64,000 nt of DNA from Saccharothrix violaceirubra (GTDB lineage Bacteria > Actinomycetota > Actinomycetes > Mycobacteriales > Pseudonocardiaceae). The stretch covers positions 7,068,001 through 7,132,000 of the forward strand of contig NZ_JACHJS010000001.1 of assembly GCF_014203755.1 (NCBI RefSeq), written 5' to 3'. The translations under genes and the position numbers were made by a program. Positions 45,801-55,870 of the stretch are shown here, piece by piece (the stretch's first letter is position 1; every line of letters begins with the position of its first letter). The notes beneath the pieces were generated by a model. The model was not told the DNA's origin. It made no database searches and was given only the letters and a program-made list of their open reading frames with translations.

Positions 45801-47423
45801 TCATCGACGTCCCACCAATCGGAGAACCTTGTCCATCGCCGGTTTCACCTCGGGCACTCGGAACACCGCCAGGAGCCCGAAACTCAGTGGCAGGCCCACG
45901 ACCGTCAGGACGACCAGGTCGATCCACGCCTCCGTCCGCACCGACTCCAGGCCCAGCGCGGCCGTCACCAGCCACGCCAGCCCCGCCGCCATGGCGAAGC
46001 CGATCGCCGACGCCACCACCGTCAGGCAGATCGTCCACGCCGTGTACCCGGTGCGCAGCCGCCCCAACCGCAGCCGCAGCCACACCTGGCCGACCACCGC
46101 GCCCGCGACGAAGCTCAACGACATCGCGATCGACACGGCCACCGCGAGCTTGTCCGTCGGCGAGATCTTCAGGAACAGCAACAACAACGCGATCCGGATC
46201 ACGACGATGACACCCTGGATCAACGTCGGTGTCCGGGCGTCCTTCATCGCGTAGAAGACGCGGAGCTGAAGCAGCGTGATCGCGTAGGGCACCAGGCCGA
46301 ATGCGGACAACGCCATCGCCACGCCGATCTCCGTGCCGCCCGCGATGCCCGACTCGCCGTGCGAGAACACCGCGAGGCCGATCGGCAGGCCGGCCACGGT
46401 GAGCAGCGCGGCGAACGGCATCAGCAGGATCGACGACATCCGGTTGCCGAACGACAGGTCGCCGACCAGCGAGCCGATGTCGTTCGCCGCTGCCGCGCGG
46501 GACATCTTCGGCATCAACGCGGTCAGCAGCGACACGCCCAGCACGCCGTAAGGCACCTGCGTGACCAGCCACTGGTAGTTGTAGACGGTGATCGCGCCCA
46601 CGTCGTTCGTGGCGACGCGCGTCAGCACGACCATGCTCACGAACCCGAGGCCGACGTAGAGCAGGACCCACAAGGCCAGGCCGCCGAACTCGGCCAGCCG
46701 CCGGTCCCAGCCGAAGCGCCAGCGGAACCGGAAACCGGTGCGGCGCATGGCCGGGATCATCACGGCTGCCTGCACGGCCACGCCGAGCATCGTGCCCAAG
46801 CCCAGGACCAGCAGCTTCGGTTCGCCCATGCGGACCGGGTCCAGCGAGATCTCGCCGGGCAGCACCCAGTACACGCCCAGCACGACGATCATGACCACGT
46901 TGTTGAGCACCGGCGCCCACGTGGGCAGGCCGAAGATGTCGCGGGTGTTGAGGATCGCGCCCAGCAGGGCCGACAGGCCGTAGAACACGATGCCCGGCAG
47001 CACGAGGTACGCGAACGCCGTGACCAGTTCGGGGTTGGCCTTGTCGGACGAGCTGACGAACAGCGAGGTCAGCAGAGGTGCGGCGATGATCGCGACCACC
47101 GTGCCGATGCCCAGCAGCACGGCCGACATGGTGACCATCCACTGCGCGTACGACTCGCCGCCGTCGCCGTCCTCCTTCTCGGCGCGCACGAGCAGCGGGA
47201 TCGCCACGCTGGTCAGCACGCCGCCGAGGAGCAGCTCGTTGATCATCGTCGGCAGCGTGGTCGCCACCTGGTAGGAGTCGTTCAACGCGGTCGCGCCGAG
47301 CAACGTGACCAGCAACAGCTTCGACAGCAGACCCGACGCCCGGCTCACCACCGTGGCGATGGCCATCGAACCGCTGGCCCGCGCGACGGACGGCGCCGCG
47401 TCCGATCTGTTCTCCTGCGTCAC
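45801..47423 (-). CDS. murJ: Lipid II flippase MurJ (MviN)
   Basis: 540 residues from GTG 47423 (TTG 47435 overlapping the upstream stop is an alternative). About 14 membrane helices; family features ASGLLSKLLLVTLLGATALNDSYQVA, TMINELLLGGVLTSVAIPLL, YGLSALLGAILNTRDIFGLP and YAITLLQLRVFYAMKDARTPT. It moves lipid II across the membrane for peptidoglycan synthesis. It lies between the DUF6049 gene (upstream) and the pseudokinase, the same order as in M. tuberculosis. Confidence 0.95.
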   Translation of the reverse strand: MTQENRSDAAPSVARASGSMAIATVVSRASGLLSKLLLVTLLGATALNDSYQVATTLPTMINELLLGGVLTSVAIPLLVRAEKEDGDGGESYAQWMVTMSAVLLGIGTVVAIIAAPLLTSLFVSSSDKANPELVTAFAYLVLPGIVFYGLSALLGAILNTRDIFGLPTWAPVLNNVVMIVVLGVYWVLPGEISLDPVRMGEPKLLVLGLGTMLGVAVQAAVMIPAMRRTGFRFRWRFGWDRRLAEFGGLALWVLLYVGLGFVSMVVLTRVATNDVGAITVYNYQWLVTQVPYGVLGVSLLTALMPKMSRAAAANDIGSLVGDLSFGNRMSSILLMPFAALLTVAGLPIGLAVFSHGESGIAGGTEIGVAMALSAFGLVPYAITLLQLRVFYAMKDARTPTLIQGVIVVIRIALLLLFLKISPTDKLAVAVSIAMSLSFVAGAVVGQVWLRLRLGRLRTGYTAWTICLTVVASAIGFAMAAGLAWLVTAALGLESVRTEAWIDLVVLTVVGLPLSFGLLAVFRVPEVKPAMDKVLRLVGRR

Positions 47424-47431
47424 TGTCTCGC

Positions 47432-49702
47432 TCAACTCGCGCTCGACTTCTCGGGGGTGACGCCTTCGGCGTCGTCGGGTACCAGCACGGCCGCCGCCCG
47501 CACCGCGCGCACCCGCCGGTAGATCCGGCGGGACACGAGCAGCACCAGCAGACCGGCGGCCAGGCAGGTGATGACAAGGGTGATCGTCCCGTACGCGGAC
47601 GACGAAACCTCCAGCCGGGCACGTTCGCCGAGTTCGACGCCACCGGGCGTGGTCAACCGCAGGTGCAGGCTGAACCGGCCCGACCGCAGCACCTCGACCG
47701 GCACGCTGATGAACCGCTCGCCGTGCGCGGGCAGGACCTGGTCGGGAAACTCCTTGGCCCGGATGCCCGGCGCGTCCTCCAGCACGATCCGGACGACCAC
47801 GCGCACACCCAGGTTGTTGCGGATCGTGACCGGGATCGGACTGTCGCCCGACCCGAGCAGGATCGGGCTGTTCGGCTCGGTCACGGTGACCTGCCCGCGC
47901 AGCGCGTCGACCTCGGCCATGCCCGACACCAGCGTGGCCCGCGCGCCGCTCTCGTCCCCGCGCCACGCGCCGGACACCACGCGCAGCAGGTCGAGCCGCA
48001 GCGGGTCGACCAGGTCGGCGACCGGCGTGTCCGCGGCGTCGACCTGGCGCATGGCGTCGGCCATGCCCACGACCTCGCGGTACGAGTCGCCGACCGCGGC
48101 GGTGATCGTCGGCGACACCTCGCGCACACCCGCGTCGACCGGGTAGCCCAGCGTCGCGATCTGCTCGGGCGCGGGGCCGTCCAGGACGGTGGCCAGGCCG
48201 GTCGGCGTCGCGAACCCGCTCGCGACCAGGTTCTCCGTCACGTCCAGGAACGTGGTGATCTCCCCGGTCGGCGCGCTCCACCGGCGCGGCGGCGCGATCA
48301 CGAGGTTGCGGCCGTCGCCCTGGAAGCCGGTCCGGTACGCCAACGCGGCCAGCGCGTTCTGCACGGACACGGGCGTGGGGCGGTCGCCGCCGAAGGTCTG
48401 GGCGGTGCCGCGCAACGCGTCCGACACCATCGCGTCGATGCGCACGGCCGTGGTGGGTGCCGCCGCGTCGCCGCCGCCCTGCTCGCCGAGGCGGACCGGG
48501 TTCGTGCCCGGCGCGTCGCCCACAGCGGACTGGTCGAGCACGAGGCGCCGCACGCCGCGCGTGGTCAGGTCGGTGAACGTCTGCTCGTCGACCACGCCGT
48601 CCTCGGGCCACACCAGGTCGGGCAGCGGCTGCACCTGGAGCGCCTCGCGCACCAGCTCGCCGCCGCCCAGGGCGAGCCCGGTCAGGTCGCCGAGGCCGGC
48701 GCGGGTCAACGCCACCAGGTCGGCGTCCGCGTCGGGCAACGCGATCACGCAGCGGCCCGCGACGGCCGCGCGCAACGCGCGCAACCACAGGTCGGCGTCG
48801 GTCCGCCCCTTGCCCTCGCCGAGGCCGCGGACCTGGTAGCCGCCGGCCATCGCGATCGCCGTGCGCAGCAGGTCCGGGTCGACGGCCAGGCACATCGCGG
48901 GTGCGAGCGGGCCCGTCACCGCCGACTCGTACGCCTTGAGCAGGCCGTACAGCCGGCCGCCCGGCGCGAACGAGGACGCGAGCTGGTCGTCGGTGAGCAG
49001 CGACTGCCCGTCGGACCCGACCCGGATCAGGCGGGGCCGGTCGGCCACGGGCCACAGCACGGTGATCTTCGCGGGCGTGGCGGGCGGTCCGGCGTCCTGG
49101 CCGCCGGGCACGGAGACGACCGGCAGCAGCGTGCTCAGCGCGGCCAGTCGGGCCCGGCCGCCGAAGTCGGGCCGGCCGTTGATGTTGGCCAGGATCGGGT
49201 AGATGCCCGGCTGGTCGATCCGCAGGGCGGTGTCGGCCGTGCCGCGCAGCGGGATCGTGAGGCTGAACTCGCGGGTCTCGTCGCGGGCCAGCTCGTCGGC
49301 GATCCGGGTGAACTCGGGCTGGACGAACTCGGCGTCGGCGGGTTCGCGCAACGCCTTGCGGACCTCGTCCTCGCTCTTGAGCGGTTCGCCGCGCTCGAGG
49401 CGGAACTCGATGTCGGAGATCTTGCGGTCGCCGACGTTGGTGATCTTCCCGGACACCGTGACCTCGGCCGGACCACCGGCCGTGACCACGCGCGGGGTGA
49501 GCTGCTCGACGTCGAGCCGCAGCCACGTCTGGGACTGGTCGCCGGGCTGGGCGGTCAGCGCGTCCAGTGTCGACCAGACCTGGGTCGCGGGTGCGGGCTT
49601 GATCGGCAGCGGACCCGGTTCGCTCGGCGCGGCACCGGCGGCCGGGCCGCCCGTGACGACGAGGACACCGGCCACCGCGAGCGCGGACAGCAGCCGTTTC
49701 AC
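47432..49702 (-). CDS. DUF6049 secreted/membrane-anchored protein (Rv3909-like)
   Basis: 756 residues from GTG 49702. Cleavable-type signal ([23 protein letters not shown]), long extracellular region with beta-sandwich-like segments ([41 protein letters not shown]) and a C-terminal membrane helix ([19 protein letters not shown]) with a basic tail. Between mutT4-like and murJ genes as Rv3909 is. Essential in mycobacterial screens as I recall, function unresolved; context suggests cell-envelope work. It overlaps the nudix stop by GTGA. Confidence 0.9.
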   Translation of the reverse strand: MKRLLSALAVAGVLVVTGGPAAGAAPSEPGPLPIKPAPATQVWSTLDALTAQPGDQSQTWLRLDVEQLTPRVVTAGGPAEVTVSGKITNVGDRKISDIEFRLERGEPLKSEDEVRKALREPADAEFVQPEFTRIADELARDETREFSLTIPLRGTADTALRIDQPGIYPILANINGRPDFGGRARLAALSTLLPVVSVPGGQDAGPPATPAKITVLWPVADRPRLIRVGSDGQSLLTDDQLASSFAPGGRLYGLLKAYESAVTGPLAPAMCLAVDPDLLRTAIAMAGGYQVRGLGEGKGRTDADLWLRALRAAVAGRCVIALPDADADLVALTRAGLGDLTGLALGGGELVREALQVQPLPDLVWPEDGVVDEQTFTDLTTRGVRRLVLDQSAVGDAPGTNPVRLGEQGGGDAAAPTTAVRIDAMVSDALRGTAQTFGGDRPTPVSVQNALAALAYRTGFQGDGRNLVIAPPRRWSAPTGEITTFLDVTENLVASGFATPTGLATVLDGPAPEQIATLGYPVDAGVREVSPTITAAVGDSYREVVGMADAMRQVDAADTPVADLVDPLRLDLLRVVSGAWRGDESGARATLVSGMAEVDALRGQVTVTEPNSPILLGSGDSPIPVTIRNNLGVRVVVRIVLEDAPGIRAKEFPDQVLPAHGERFISVPVEVLRSGRFSLHLRLTTPGGVELGERARLEVSSSAYGTITLVITCLAAGLLVLLVSRRIYRRVRAVRAAAVLVPDDAEGVTPEKSSAS

Positions 49703-50223
49703 GCGGACTCAGCTCCGTCCCGCACCGGGTGCGACCCGGTGAGCAGGTCGACGGCCCGGCGCACCAGTCGGCGCTCGTCCGCGTAGGCGAGCCGTTCGTC
49801 CAGTTCGCCCAGGGGCACCCACGCCACCTCGGTGACCTCCACGTCTTCGTCGGAAAGCTCGCCGGCCACCGCTTCGAGCAGGAAGTGGTGGACGGTCTTG
49901 TGCACGCGCCGGTCCTCGGCGACGAACCAGTAGTCGATCGAGCCGAGCGGCCGGAGCACCCTGCTATGAATACCGGTTTCCTCGGCGACCTCGCGCACCG
50001 CGGTCTGCTCGGCCGTCTCACCAGGCTCGATGTGTCCCTTGGGCAGCGACCACAGCAGCCGCCCGCGCCGGTCGAGCCGGCCGATCACCGCCGCCCGGCC
50101 CCGTCCGGGGTCGAGCACCAGCCCGCCCGCCGAGGTCTCGTCGACCGTCGTCAGCCGCCGGCCGCGACGTCGACCGCGACGCCTCGGCTGGAGACCACCG
50201 GGATGGTCGGGCGACACGGGCAT
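49699..50223 (-). CDS. NUDIX hydrolase (MutT4-like)
   Basis: 174 residues from ATG 50223. A basic N-terminus with [11 protein letters not shown] is followed by the Nudix domain. The box is at residues 63-85 within [20 protein letters not shown] (G63, E69, R77-E78, E81-E82, G84). Position next to pcnA and Rv3909-like matches M. tuberculosis mutT4 (Rv3908), though shorter. Probably hydrolyses a nucleotide or dinucleoside polyphosphate. It is divergent from pcnA. Confidence 0.88.
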   Translation of the reverse strand: MPVSPDHPGGLQPRRRGRRRGRRLTTVDETSAGGLVLDPGRGRAAVIGRLDRRGRLLWSLPKGHIEPGETAEQTAVREVAEETGIHSRVLRPLGSIDYWFVAEDRRVHKTVHHFLLEAVAGELSDEDVEVTEVAWVPLGELDERLAYADERRLVRRAVDLLTGSHPVRDGAESA

Positions 50224-50340
50224 GGGGCCGATGGTAGTGCCGACCAGCGGCGGGCCGGTGTGGCGAAACGTGCCGGTGCCGTAATCGGGAGGTGGCGTGA
50301 CCGGCGGAAATCCGGTGCGTGAAGACGGCTTGTCCCCCAA

Positions 50341-51753
50341 GTGGACAATGTCGCGGTGGAGTTGTCGAACACCTTCCCCGTCGCCACCGACCTCGCCGGC
50401 CGTTTCGCCGCGGCCGGACACCGCCTCTACCTGGTCGGGGGCAGCGTCCGCGACGCGTTCCTCGGCCGGCTGTCGGGCGACCTCGACTTCACGACGGACG
50501 CCCGGCCGCCGCAGGTCCTCGCCGTCCTCAAGGGCTGGGCGGACGCGATCTGGGACGTGGGCATCGCGTTCGGCACGGTCGGCGCGTCCAAGGACGGGCA
50601 GACCGTGGAGATCACCACGTTCCGGTCCGACGCCTACGACCGCGTGAGCCGCAACCCCGAGGTGACGTTCGGCGACACGGTCGAGGGCGACCTGGTCCGC
50701 CGCGACTTCACGGTCAACGCGATGGCCTACGACCTGCTCGAGCGCCGGCTGATCGACCCGACGGGCGGGCGCGCGGCCCTGGCGGCCGGCGTGCTGGACA
50801 CGCCGGCGACGCCCGCCGAGTCGTTCGGCGACGACCCGCTGCGGATGCTGCGCGCGGCCCGGTTCGCCGCGCAACTCGGGTTCACCGTGGCGCCGCGCGT
50901 GTCCGAGGCGATGAAGGCCATGGCCGGCGAACTCGGTCGGATCACGGCCGAACGGGTACAGGTCGAACTGTCGAAACTGCTGCTGGGCGCGCACCCCCGG
51001 GCGGGCGTCGAGTTGGCGGTGTCGACTGGTCTGGCCGACGTCGTGCTGCCGGAACTGCCCGCGATGCGGCTGGAGATCGACGAGCACCACCAGCACAAGG
51101 ACGTGTACTCGCACTCGTTGACCGTGCTCGAACAGGCGATCGACCTGGAGACCGACGGCCCGGACCTCACGTTGCGGCTGGCCGCGCTGCTGCACGACAT
51201 CGGCAAGCCCGGCACGCGGCGGTTCGAGTCGGGCGGCGGGGTGTCGTTCCACCACCACGAGGTGGTCGGCGCCAAGCTCGTGCGCAAGCGCTTGCGGGCG
51301 TTGAAGTACGCCAAGGAGATCGTGGCGGACGTCGCCCAGCTCGTCTACCTGCACCTGCGGTTCCACGGCTACGGCGGCGGCGAGTGGACCGACTCGGCCG
51401 TGCGCCGCTACGCGACCGACGCCGAGCACCTGCTGACCCGGCTGCACAAGCTCGTCCGGGCGGACTGCACGACCCGCAACAAGCGCAAGGCCAACGCGCT
51501 CCAACGCACCTACGACGACCTCGAACGGCGGATCGAGCGCCTGGCCGCCGAGGAGGACCTGGCGCGCGTGCGCCCCGATCTGGACGGCAACGAGATCATG
51601 CGGCTGCTCGACCTGCCCCCGGGGCCGCAGGTGGGTCAGGCGTGGAAGTTCCTCAAGGAACTCCGCCTGGACCGCGGCCCGTTGGAGCACGACGAAGCCG
51701 TCTCGGAGCTGTTCGCGTGGGCCGAACGCGAGGGCATCCGGACCAGGGGGTAG
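50341..51753 (+). CDS. pcnA: CCA tRNA nucleotidyltransferase / poly(A) polymerase family
   Basis: 470 residues from GTG 50341. The head domain has [15 protein letters not shown], the catalytic DLDFTT, and [13 protein letters not shown]. The neck has [21 protein letters not shown]-terminal HD domain is present: [28 protein letters not shown]. Because the tRNAs here lack encoded CCA, this enzyme should add it. A TTGTCC/GGACAA dyad (50330-50348) spans the start, and no ribosome site is evident. Confidence 0.95.
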   Translation: MDNVAVELSNTFPVATDLAGRFAAAGHRLYLVGGSVRDAFLGRLSGDLDFTTDARPPQVLAVLKGWADAIWDVGIAFGTVGASKDGQTVEITTFRSDAYDRVSRNPEVTFGDTVEGDLVRRDFTVNAMAYDLLERRLIDPTGGRAALAAGVLDTPATPAESFGDDPLRMLRAARFAAQLGFTVAPRVSEAMKAMAGELGRITAERVQVELSKLLLGAHPRAGVELAVSTGLADVVLPELPAMRLEIDEHHQHKDVYSHSLTVLEQAIDLETDGPDLTLRLAALLHDIGKPGTRRFESGGGVSFHHHEVVGAKLVRKRLRALKYAKEIVADVAQLVYLHLRFHGYGGGEWTDSAVRRYATDAEHLLTRLHKLVRADCTTRNKRKANALQRTYDDLERRIERLAAEEDLARVRPDLDGNEIMRLLDLPPGPQVGQAWKFLKELRLDRGPLEHDEAVSELFAWAEREGIRTRG

Positions 51754-51849
51754 CCCGGCGCGGGAAGCTTGTTAGCCAAGTGACAGGCAGTTGCGACACC
51801 ATGACTGTGTGCGTAGTAGGACACGCACGACGCACAGGGGGTGGTGCGC

Positions 51850-52122
51850 ATGACCGCTTGGGGATTGTCCACAGAGGGGGGCACCCGGGCGCGTGACCTG
51901 GCGGTGTTGAGCGATCAGCAGCGGGTGGTCCTGCGGTGTCTGGCCAGGGGGCTGGCCGACCACGAGATCGCGCGGGTGCTGGCGTTGAGCCAGCGGCAGG
52001 TCGCCTCGGTGGTGGCCGACATCCTGCGGGCGCTGGGCCTGCGGGACCGGATGGCGGCGGTCGTCTTCGCCCACGAGACGGGGATGATCCGGCTACCGGT
52101 CCCGAACGGACTGGCGGGATAG
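51850..52122 (+). CDS. Small LuxR-type HTH protein
   Basis: 90 residues from ATG 51850, with AGGGGG about 9 nt upstream; earlier GTGs at 51841 and 51844 are poorly spaced. The core is a GerE/LuxR-like HTH: LSDQQRVVLRCLARGLADHEIARVLALSQRQVASVVADILRALGLRDR. There is no receiver or sensor domain, so it is a stand-alone DNA-binding domain. Targets unknown. Its 3' end overlaps the convergent MFS gene by 30 nt. Confidence 0.85.
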   Translation: MTAWGLSTEGGTRARDLAVLSDQQRVVLRCLARGLADHEIARVLALSQRQVASVVADILRALGLRDRMAAVVFAHETGMIRLPVPNGLAG

Positions 52123-53412
52123 CAGCAGGTAGCCGGCCGCGCCGACGAGATAGGTCGCCGTCGCGGCGAGCACGAGGCCGGGCGACCGGCCGTCCAGGGG
52201 GACCAGTGCCGCCGCGATGGCGATGGCGACGACCTGCGTCGTGTTGAACAGGGTGTCGTAGAGGGCGAACACGCGACCGCGCGTCTCGTCGCCGATGTCG
52301 CTCTGCACGGCGGCGTCCACGCACAGCTTCACGACCTGGCCGCCCAGGGTCAGGAAGAACGCCGCGCACAGGACCGTCGGCAGCAGCACCGGCAGGCCGA
52401 GCACGAGTTCGATCACGGCCGCCAGGCCCTGTGCCGCCGCCGCGAGCCCGAGTGCGCACAGCACGGTCCGTCGGGCGCCGAGCCGGTCGACGACCCGGTC
52501 CGTGAAGATGCCCGCGAGCAGCACGCCGAGACCGCCGGACACGGCGACCTCGCCGAGTCCGGCGATGCCCGCCTTGAGCGGCCCGAAGTCCTGGAGCGTG
52601 TTGCGCATGAGCAACAACGTGAGCAGCAGCGAGATGCCGAACCCGACGCGGTGGGCGAGCAGGGCGAACAGCGCGGCGACCACGGACGGCGTGCGCGCGG
52701 CGGCCCGTGCGCCGTCGAGCAGGCCGCGTGCGATCGCGGCGAACGCCCCGCTGGGCTCGTCGACCTCGTCCGGTCCGAGCACGCCGCGCGCGAACCGGGA
52801 CGCGATCGCCGCCGCGAGCAGCGACCCGACCACGGCCGTCGCGGTCGTCCACGACGAGCCGCCGTCGCCCGCGCCGAGCGCGACGCGCAGCCCGATCGCG
52901 CAGCCCGCGCCGAACACCGCCGTCAACGCGCCGAGCGTGGACACGAACGCGTTTGCCTCGACCAAGTGGTCCTCGGTGACCACGTGCGGCAGCGACGCCG
53001 ACGAACCCGAGCCGACGAACCGGGACACGCCCGTGACGATCAGCGCCGCCGCGTAGAGCGGGACGCCCTCCAGCCCGGCACCCACGGCCATGGCCGTGAG
53101 CAGCACGAACACGCCGCGCACGAGGTTGGCCACGACCAACACCCGCCGCCGGTCCCACCGGTCGAGCAACGCGCCCGCGAACGGACCGACGATCGAGTAC
53201 GGCAGCAGCAGCACGGCGAACCCGGCCGCGATGTCCAACGGGTCGGACTGCCGTTCGGGGTTGAACAGGACCGCGCCCGCGAGCCCGGCCTGGAACAGGC
53301 CGTCGCCCCACTGGGCGGCGAGCCGGGACAGCAGCAGCCGCCGGAAGTCGGCGATGCGCAGGAGTCTGCGGACGCCGAGGTGGTGCTTTTCCGTCGTCAC
53401 GCCCCTGGTCAC
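52093..53412 (-). CDS. MFS transporter
   Basis: 439 residues from GTG 53412. Twelve predicted helices; loop motif ALLDRWDRRRVLVVANLVRG after helix 2, and GIFTDRVVDRLGARRTVLCALG in the second half. A cytosolic N-terminus of about 35 residues includes LLRIADFRRLLLSRLAAQWGD. It resembles the actinobacterial efflux group beside pcnA/yqgE. Substrate unknown. A long hairpin lies in its 5' region at 53437-53468. Confidence 0.9.
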   Translation of the reverse strand: MTRGVTTEKHHLGVRRLLRIADFRRLLLSRLAAQWGDGLFQAGLAGAVLFNPERQSDPLDIAAGFAVLLLPYSIVGPFAGALLDRWDRRRVLVVANLVRGVFVLLTAMAVGAGLEGVPLYAAALIVTGVSRFVGSGSSASLPHVVTEDHLVEANAFVSTLGALTAVFGAGCAIGLRVALGAGDGGSSWTTATAVVGSLLAAAIASRFARGVLGPDEVDEPSGAFAAIARGLLDGARAAARTPSVVAALFALLAHRVGFGISLLLTLLLMRNTLQDFGPLKAGIAGLGEVAVSGGLGVLLAGIFTDRVVDRLGARRTVLCALGLAAAAQGLAAVIELVLGLPVLLPTVLCAAFFLTLGGQVVKLCVDAAVQSDIGDETRGRVFALYDTLFNTTQVVAIAIAAALVPLDGRSPGLVLAATATYLVGAAGYLLLSRQSVRDR

Positions 53413-53436
53413 GACAGCAGCGTAGGCCTTGGCCGG

Positions 53437-53468
53437 GAGCCGGACCCCTGCGGACAGGGGTCCGGCTC
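53437..53468. promoter_or_regulatory. 14-bp hairpin upstream of the MFS gene
   Basis: GAGCCGGACCCCTG (53437-53450) pairs exactly with 53455-53468 over CGGA. It lies 24 bp before the MFS start, between divergent genes, so it is not at the end of a known gene. It may be a leader hairpin or mark an unrecognised short transcript. Confidence 0.45.
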
Positions 53469-53651
53469 GTCGGGTACCCAAGGTCGCCTCTCGGCGGCAG
53501 CGCCCGACGGCTCCGGCCGCACCGGTATTCCGCCGAGGCGGTTTGTGTTGGGCCCGGGGGACTCGAAGGCACCCGACGGTCCGTACAACGACCGTGACTC
53601 CCCGGATGTTCCACGCCGGGTGTAGCGGCCGTCGTCTGGGATCATGGCGAC

Positions 53652-54224
53652 GTGCGCGATGAAGACGACGTCCAGCCGGGCTCCCTGCTGGTGGCTGCGA
53701 CGGGTCTGACCGATCCCAACTTCCGCCGCACGGTGGTCTACGTGATCGACCACCGCGGCGAGGGGACGCTGGGCGTCGTGCTGAACCGACCGAGCGAGGT
53801 GGCGGTGCACGACGTGCTGCCCAACTGGGGTCCGCACGTGTCCCGGCCGCAGGCCGTGTACATCGGCGGGCCGGTCGAGCAGAAGACGGCGCTGTGCCTG
53901 GCGGCGTTGCGCGCGGGCGAGGACCACCAGTCGATCAAGGGCATGGTGGGCGTGCACGGCCCGGTCGCGCTCATCGACCTGGACTCCGACCCGGACGACC
54001 TCGTGCCCAAGGTGCGCGGGCTGCGGGTGTTCGCCGGGTACGCGGGGTGGAACGAGGGCCAGTTGGCCGGCGAGATCGAACGCGGCGACTGGCTCGTGTT
54101 CCCGGGTCTGCCCGACGACGTGCTCACGCCGCCGAACGTCGACCTGTGGGGTCGGGTGCTGCGCCGCCAGGGCATGCCGACGGCGTTGCTCGCGTCGTTC
54201 CCGGTGGACGTGCGGCGGAACTAG
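53652..54224 (+). CDS. YqgE/AlgH family protein (UPF0301)
   Basis: 190 residues from GTG 53652. UPF0301 signatures: QPGSLLVAATGLTDPNFRRTVVYV, GTLGVVLNRPSE, YIGGPVEQKTALCL, VRGLRVFAGYAGWNEGQLAGEI and DLWGRVLRRQGMP. Cytosolic; function poorly known despite the AlgH name. The stop TAG is shared as CTAG with the convergent SdpI-like gene. Confidence 0.93.
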   Translation: MRDEDDVQPGSLLVAATGLTDPNFRRTVVYVIDHRGEGTLGVVLNRPSEVAVHDVLPNWGPHVSRPQAVYIGGPVEQKTALCLAALRAGEDHQSIKGMVGVHGPVALIDLDSDPDDLVPKVRGLRVFAGYAGWNEGQLAGEIERGDWLVFPGLPDDVLTPPNVDLWGRVLRRQGMPTALLASFPVDVRRN

Positions 54225-54628
54225 GCGCGGGTGAGCACGCCACACCCGCCGCCGGCGCATGCGCAGCCGCCGCACCCGGCGGGCGTCGGCTCGGGCATGG
54301 CCTCGGCGGCCCGGTGGCCCAGCACGCCGCCGGCACCGGCGATCACCAGCGTGCCGACCAGGCCGACCAGGCCGATGACGAGCGCGGTCTCCGGCTTCGC
54401 GGCGATGGCCGCGGCGGTCACCAGCGCGACCGCACCGGCCACGATCGTGGGAACACCGGCGATGCGGTTGGCCAGCGCAAACGTTTCATCGTCACGCAAC
54501 GTGGCCTTGGTGCGGACACCGAAGAACCTGTTCCGGTGAAGCAGGCCCCGCAAGCCCAGCGCGCCGATCGCGACGAACGCGGCCCCGACCAGGGCCGATA
54601 CCACCAGCAGCACGATGTTCACGCCCAC
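54221..54628 (-). CDS. SdpI-like membrane protein with Cys-rich tail
   Basis: 135 residues from GTG 54628 (GTG 54622 also possible). Three or four membrane helices with the SdpI/YhfL-type block HRNRFFGVRTKATLRDDETFALANRIAG. SdpI proteins give immunity to the SDP peptide toxin in Bacillus; actinobacterial members are uncharacterised. The tail AGCGGCACAGGGCGVL has four Cys in a Gly-rich run, unusual for this family and suggestive of metal binding. Confidence 0.82.
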   Translation of the reverse strand: MGVNIVLLVVSALVGAAFVAIGALGLRGLLHRNRFFGVRTKATLRDDETFALANRIAGVPTIVAGAVALVTAAAIAAKPETALVIGLVGLVGTLVIAGAGGVLGHRAAEAMPEPTPAGCGGCACAGGGCGVLTRA

Positions 54629-54721
54629 GAGGGTAGGCCCGCGGGATTCCGAACCACGAACCGGGTTTCACCCGGACGAGCACTTCCCGTCGAGGTCCGA
54701 TGATCGGAAGGCTGTGGGCAC

Positions 54722-55828
54722 ATGAGACTTCGCACCTGCGTCGCCGTGGTCGTCCTCGCGTTGGGCGTGACCGCGGTGCCGGCGACCGCCGCGCCGGCCG
54801 GTGTCCGCTACCTCGGACAGGCGGTCGTCCCGCACAAGCTCCAGTTCCGGGGCACGACCGTCGGTGGCCTGTCCGGCATCGACCGCGACCCGTTCACCGG
54901 CCGATACGTGCTGATCAGCGACGACCGCGGCTACACCGAGCCACCCCGGTTCTACACGGCGAACGTGCGGGTCACGACGTCCGGCGTCGACTCGGTGGAG
55001 ATCACCGACGTGCGGACGTTGAAGCGGCCCGACGGCTCGACCTACCCCTCGCCCGCCGTCGACACCGCCAACGCGATCGACCCCGAGGAACTGCGCGTCG
55101 ACCCGTGGACCGGCGGCTACTGGTGGGCACAGGAAGGCGACCGGCCCACCGGCAAGCCGCTCGTGCAGCCGTCCATCCGGCAGGCCGGGCGTGACGGGGC
55201 GCACGTGGCCGACTTCACCCTGCCGCGCAACTACGCCATCGAGCCGACCACCGGTCCGCGCCGCAACCAGGCGCTGGAGGCGTTGACGTTCTCCTCCGCC
55301 GGGTTCCTGGTGACCAGCGTCGTGGAGGGTCCGCTGCTCCAGGACGGCGACGTGCCGACCGTCGACCGGGGCGCGTTGACCAGGCTGACCGTGCAGACGC
55401 GCGGTGGCGACGTGGTCGCGCAGTACGCGTACCCGTTGGAGAAGCTGTTCGCGGTGCCCGAGCCGGGGCCGTGGGGACCGGACACGGGCGTGCCGGCGAT
55501 CCTGGCCGACCCGTACACGCCCGGGAAGTACCTGACGCTGGAACGCCAGTGGGTGCCCGGCGCCGGGTACGACGTGCGGATCTTCGAGATCTCGGTCTTC
55601 GGCGCCACGGACGTGCGCAGGCTCGACACGTTGAACGCGAACGTGCGACCTGTGCACAAGAAGCTCGTGGCGAACCTGAAGGACCTTCCGCTGCCGGTGG
55701 TCGACAACGTCGAGGGCATCACGTGGGGCTCGGTCCTGCCCACCGGCGAACGCACCCTGCTGCTGGTCAGCGACGACAACTTCTCGGCCGAGGAGTTCAC
55801 CCGGTTCATCGCGGTCGCGCTGCGCTGA
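54722..55828 (+). CDS. Secreted esterase-like/phytase-like domain protein
   Basis: 368 residues from ATG 54722. Signal peptide LRTCVAVVVLALGVTAVPATAAPA, then one phytase-like beta-propeller domain: VGGLSGIDRDPFTGRYVLISDD, DPEELRVDP, NQALEALTFSSAGFLVTSVVEG and NVEGITWGSVLP. Related secreted proteins are annotated esterase-like activity of phytase family; real substrates are unknown. It ends 12 nt before the leuS leader ORF. Confidence 0.88.
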   Translation: MRLRTCVAVVVLALGVTAVPATAAPAGVRYLGQAVVPHKLQFRGTTVGGLSGIDRDPFTGRYVLISDDRGYTEPPRFYTANVRVTTSGVDSVEITDVRTLKRPDGSTYPSPAVDTANAIDPEELRVDPWTGGYWWAQEGDRPTGKPLVQPSIRQAGRDGAHVADFTLPRNYAIEPTTGPRRNQALEALTFSSAGFLVTSVVEGPLLQDGDVPTVDRGALTRLTVQTRGGDVVAQYAYPLEKLFAVPEPGPWGPDTGVPAILADPYTPGKYLTLERQWVPGAGYDVRIFEISVFGATDVRRLDTLNANVRPVHKKLVANLKDLPLPVVDNVEGITWGSVLPTGERTLLLVSDDNFSAEEFTRFIAVALR

Positions 55829-55840
55829 TACCGTGGTGAC

Positions 55841-55870
55841 ATGAGCAAGGCAAGCCTGCTTCTTGGCTAG
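55841..55870 (+). CDS. Leucine leader peptide (MSKASLLLG) of leuS
   Basis: Nine codons, ATG to TAG, with three consecutive Leu codons CTG-CTT-CTT. CTT is rare in this 70% GC genome. A TAnnnT element (TACCGT, 55829-55834) is spaced so that transcription could begin at the ATG, giving a leaderless leader peptide. Hairpins follow directly. This is the layout of ribosome-mediated attenuation, in which slow Leu decoding would favour leuS expression. The peptide itself is not expected to have a function. Confidence 0.7.
   Translation: MSKASLLLG

Noticed and set aside
45801-50021. Single 1406-codon frame through murJ and beyond
   Set aside because: Only the murJ part is meaningful; upstream it is out of frame with the DUF6049 and nudix genes, which have their own starts and motifs.
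51865-51873. Perfect TTGTCCACA inside the LuxR-type gene as a DnaA regulatory site
   Set aside because: A single box with no neighbours; one 9-mer match in 64 kb outside clusters is not convincing.
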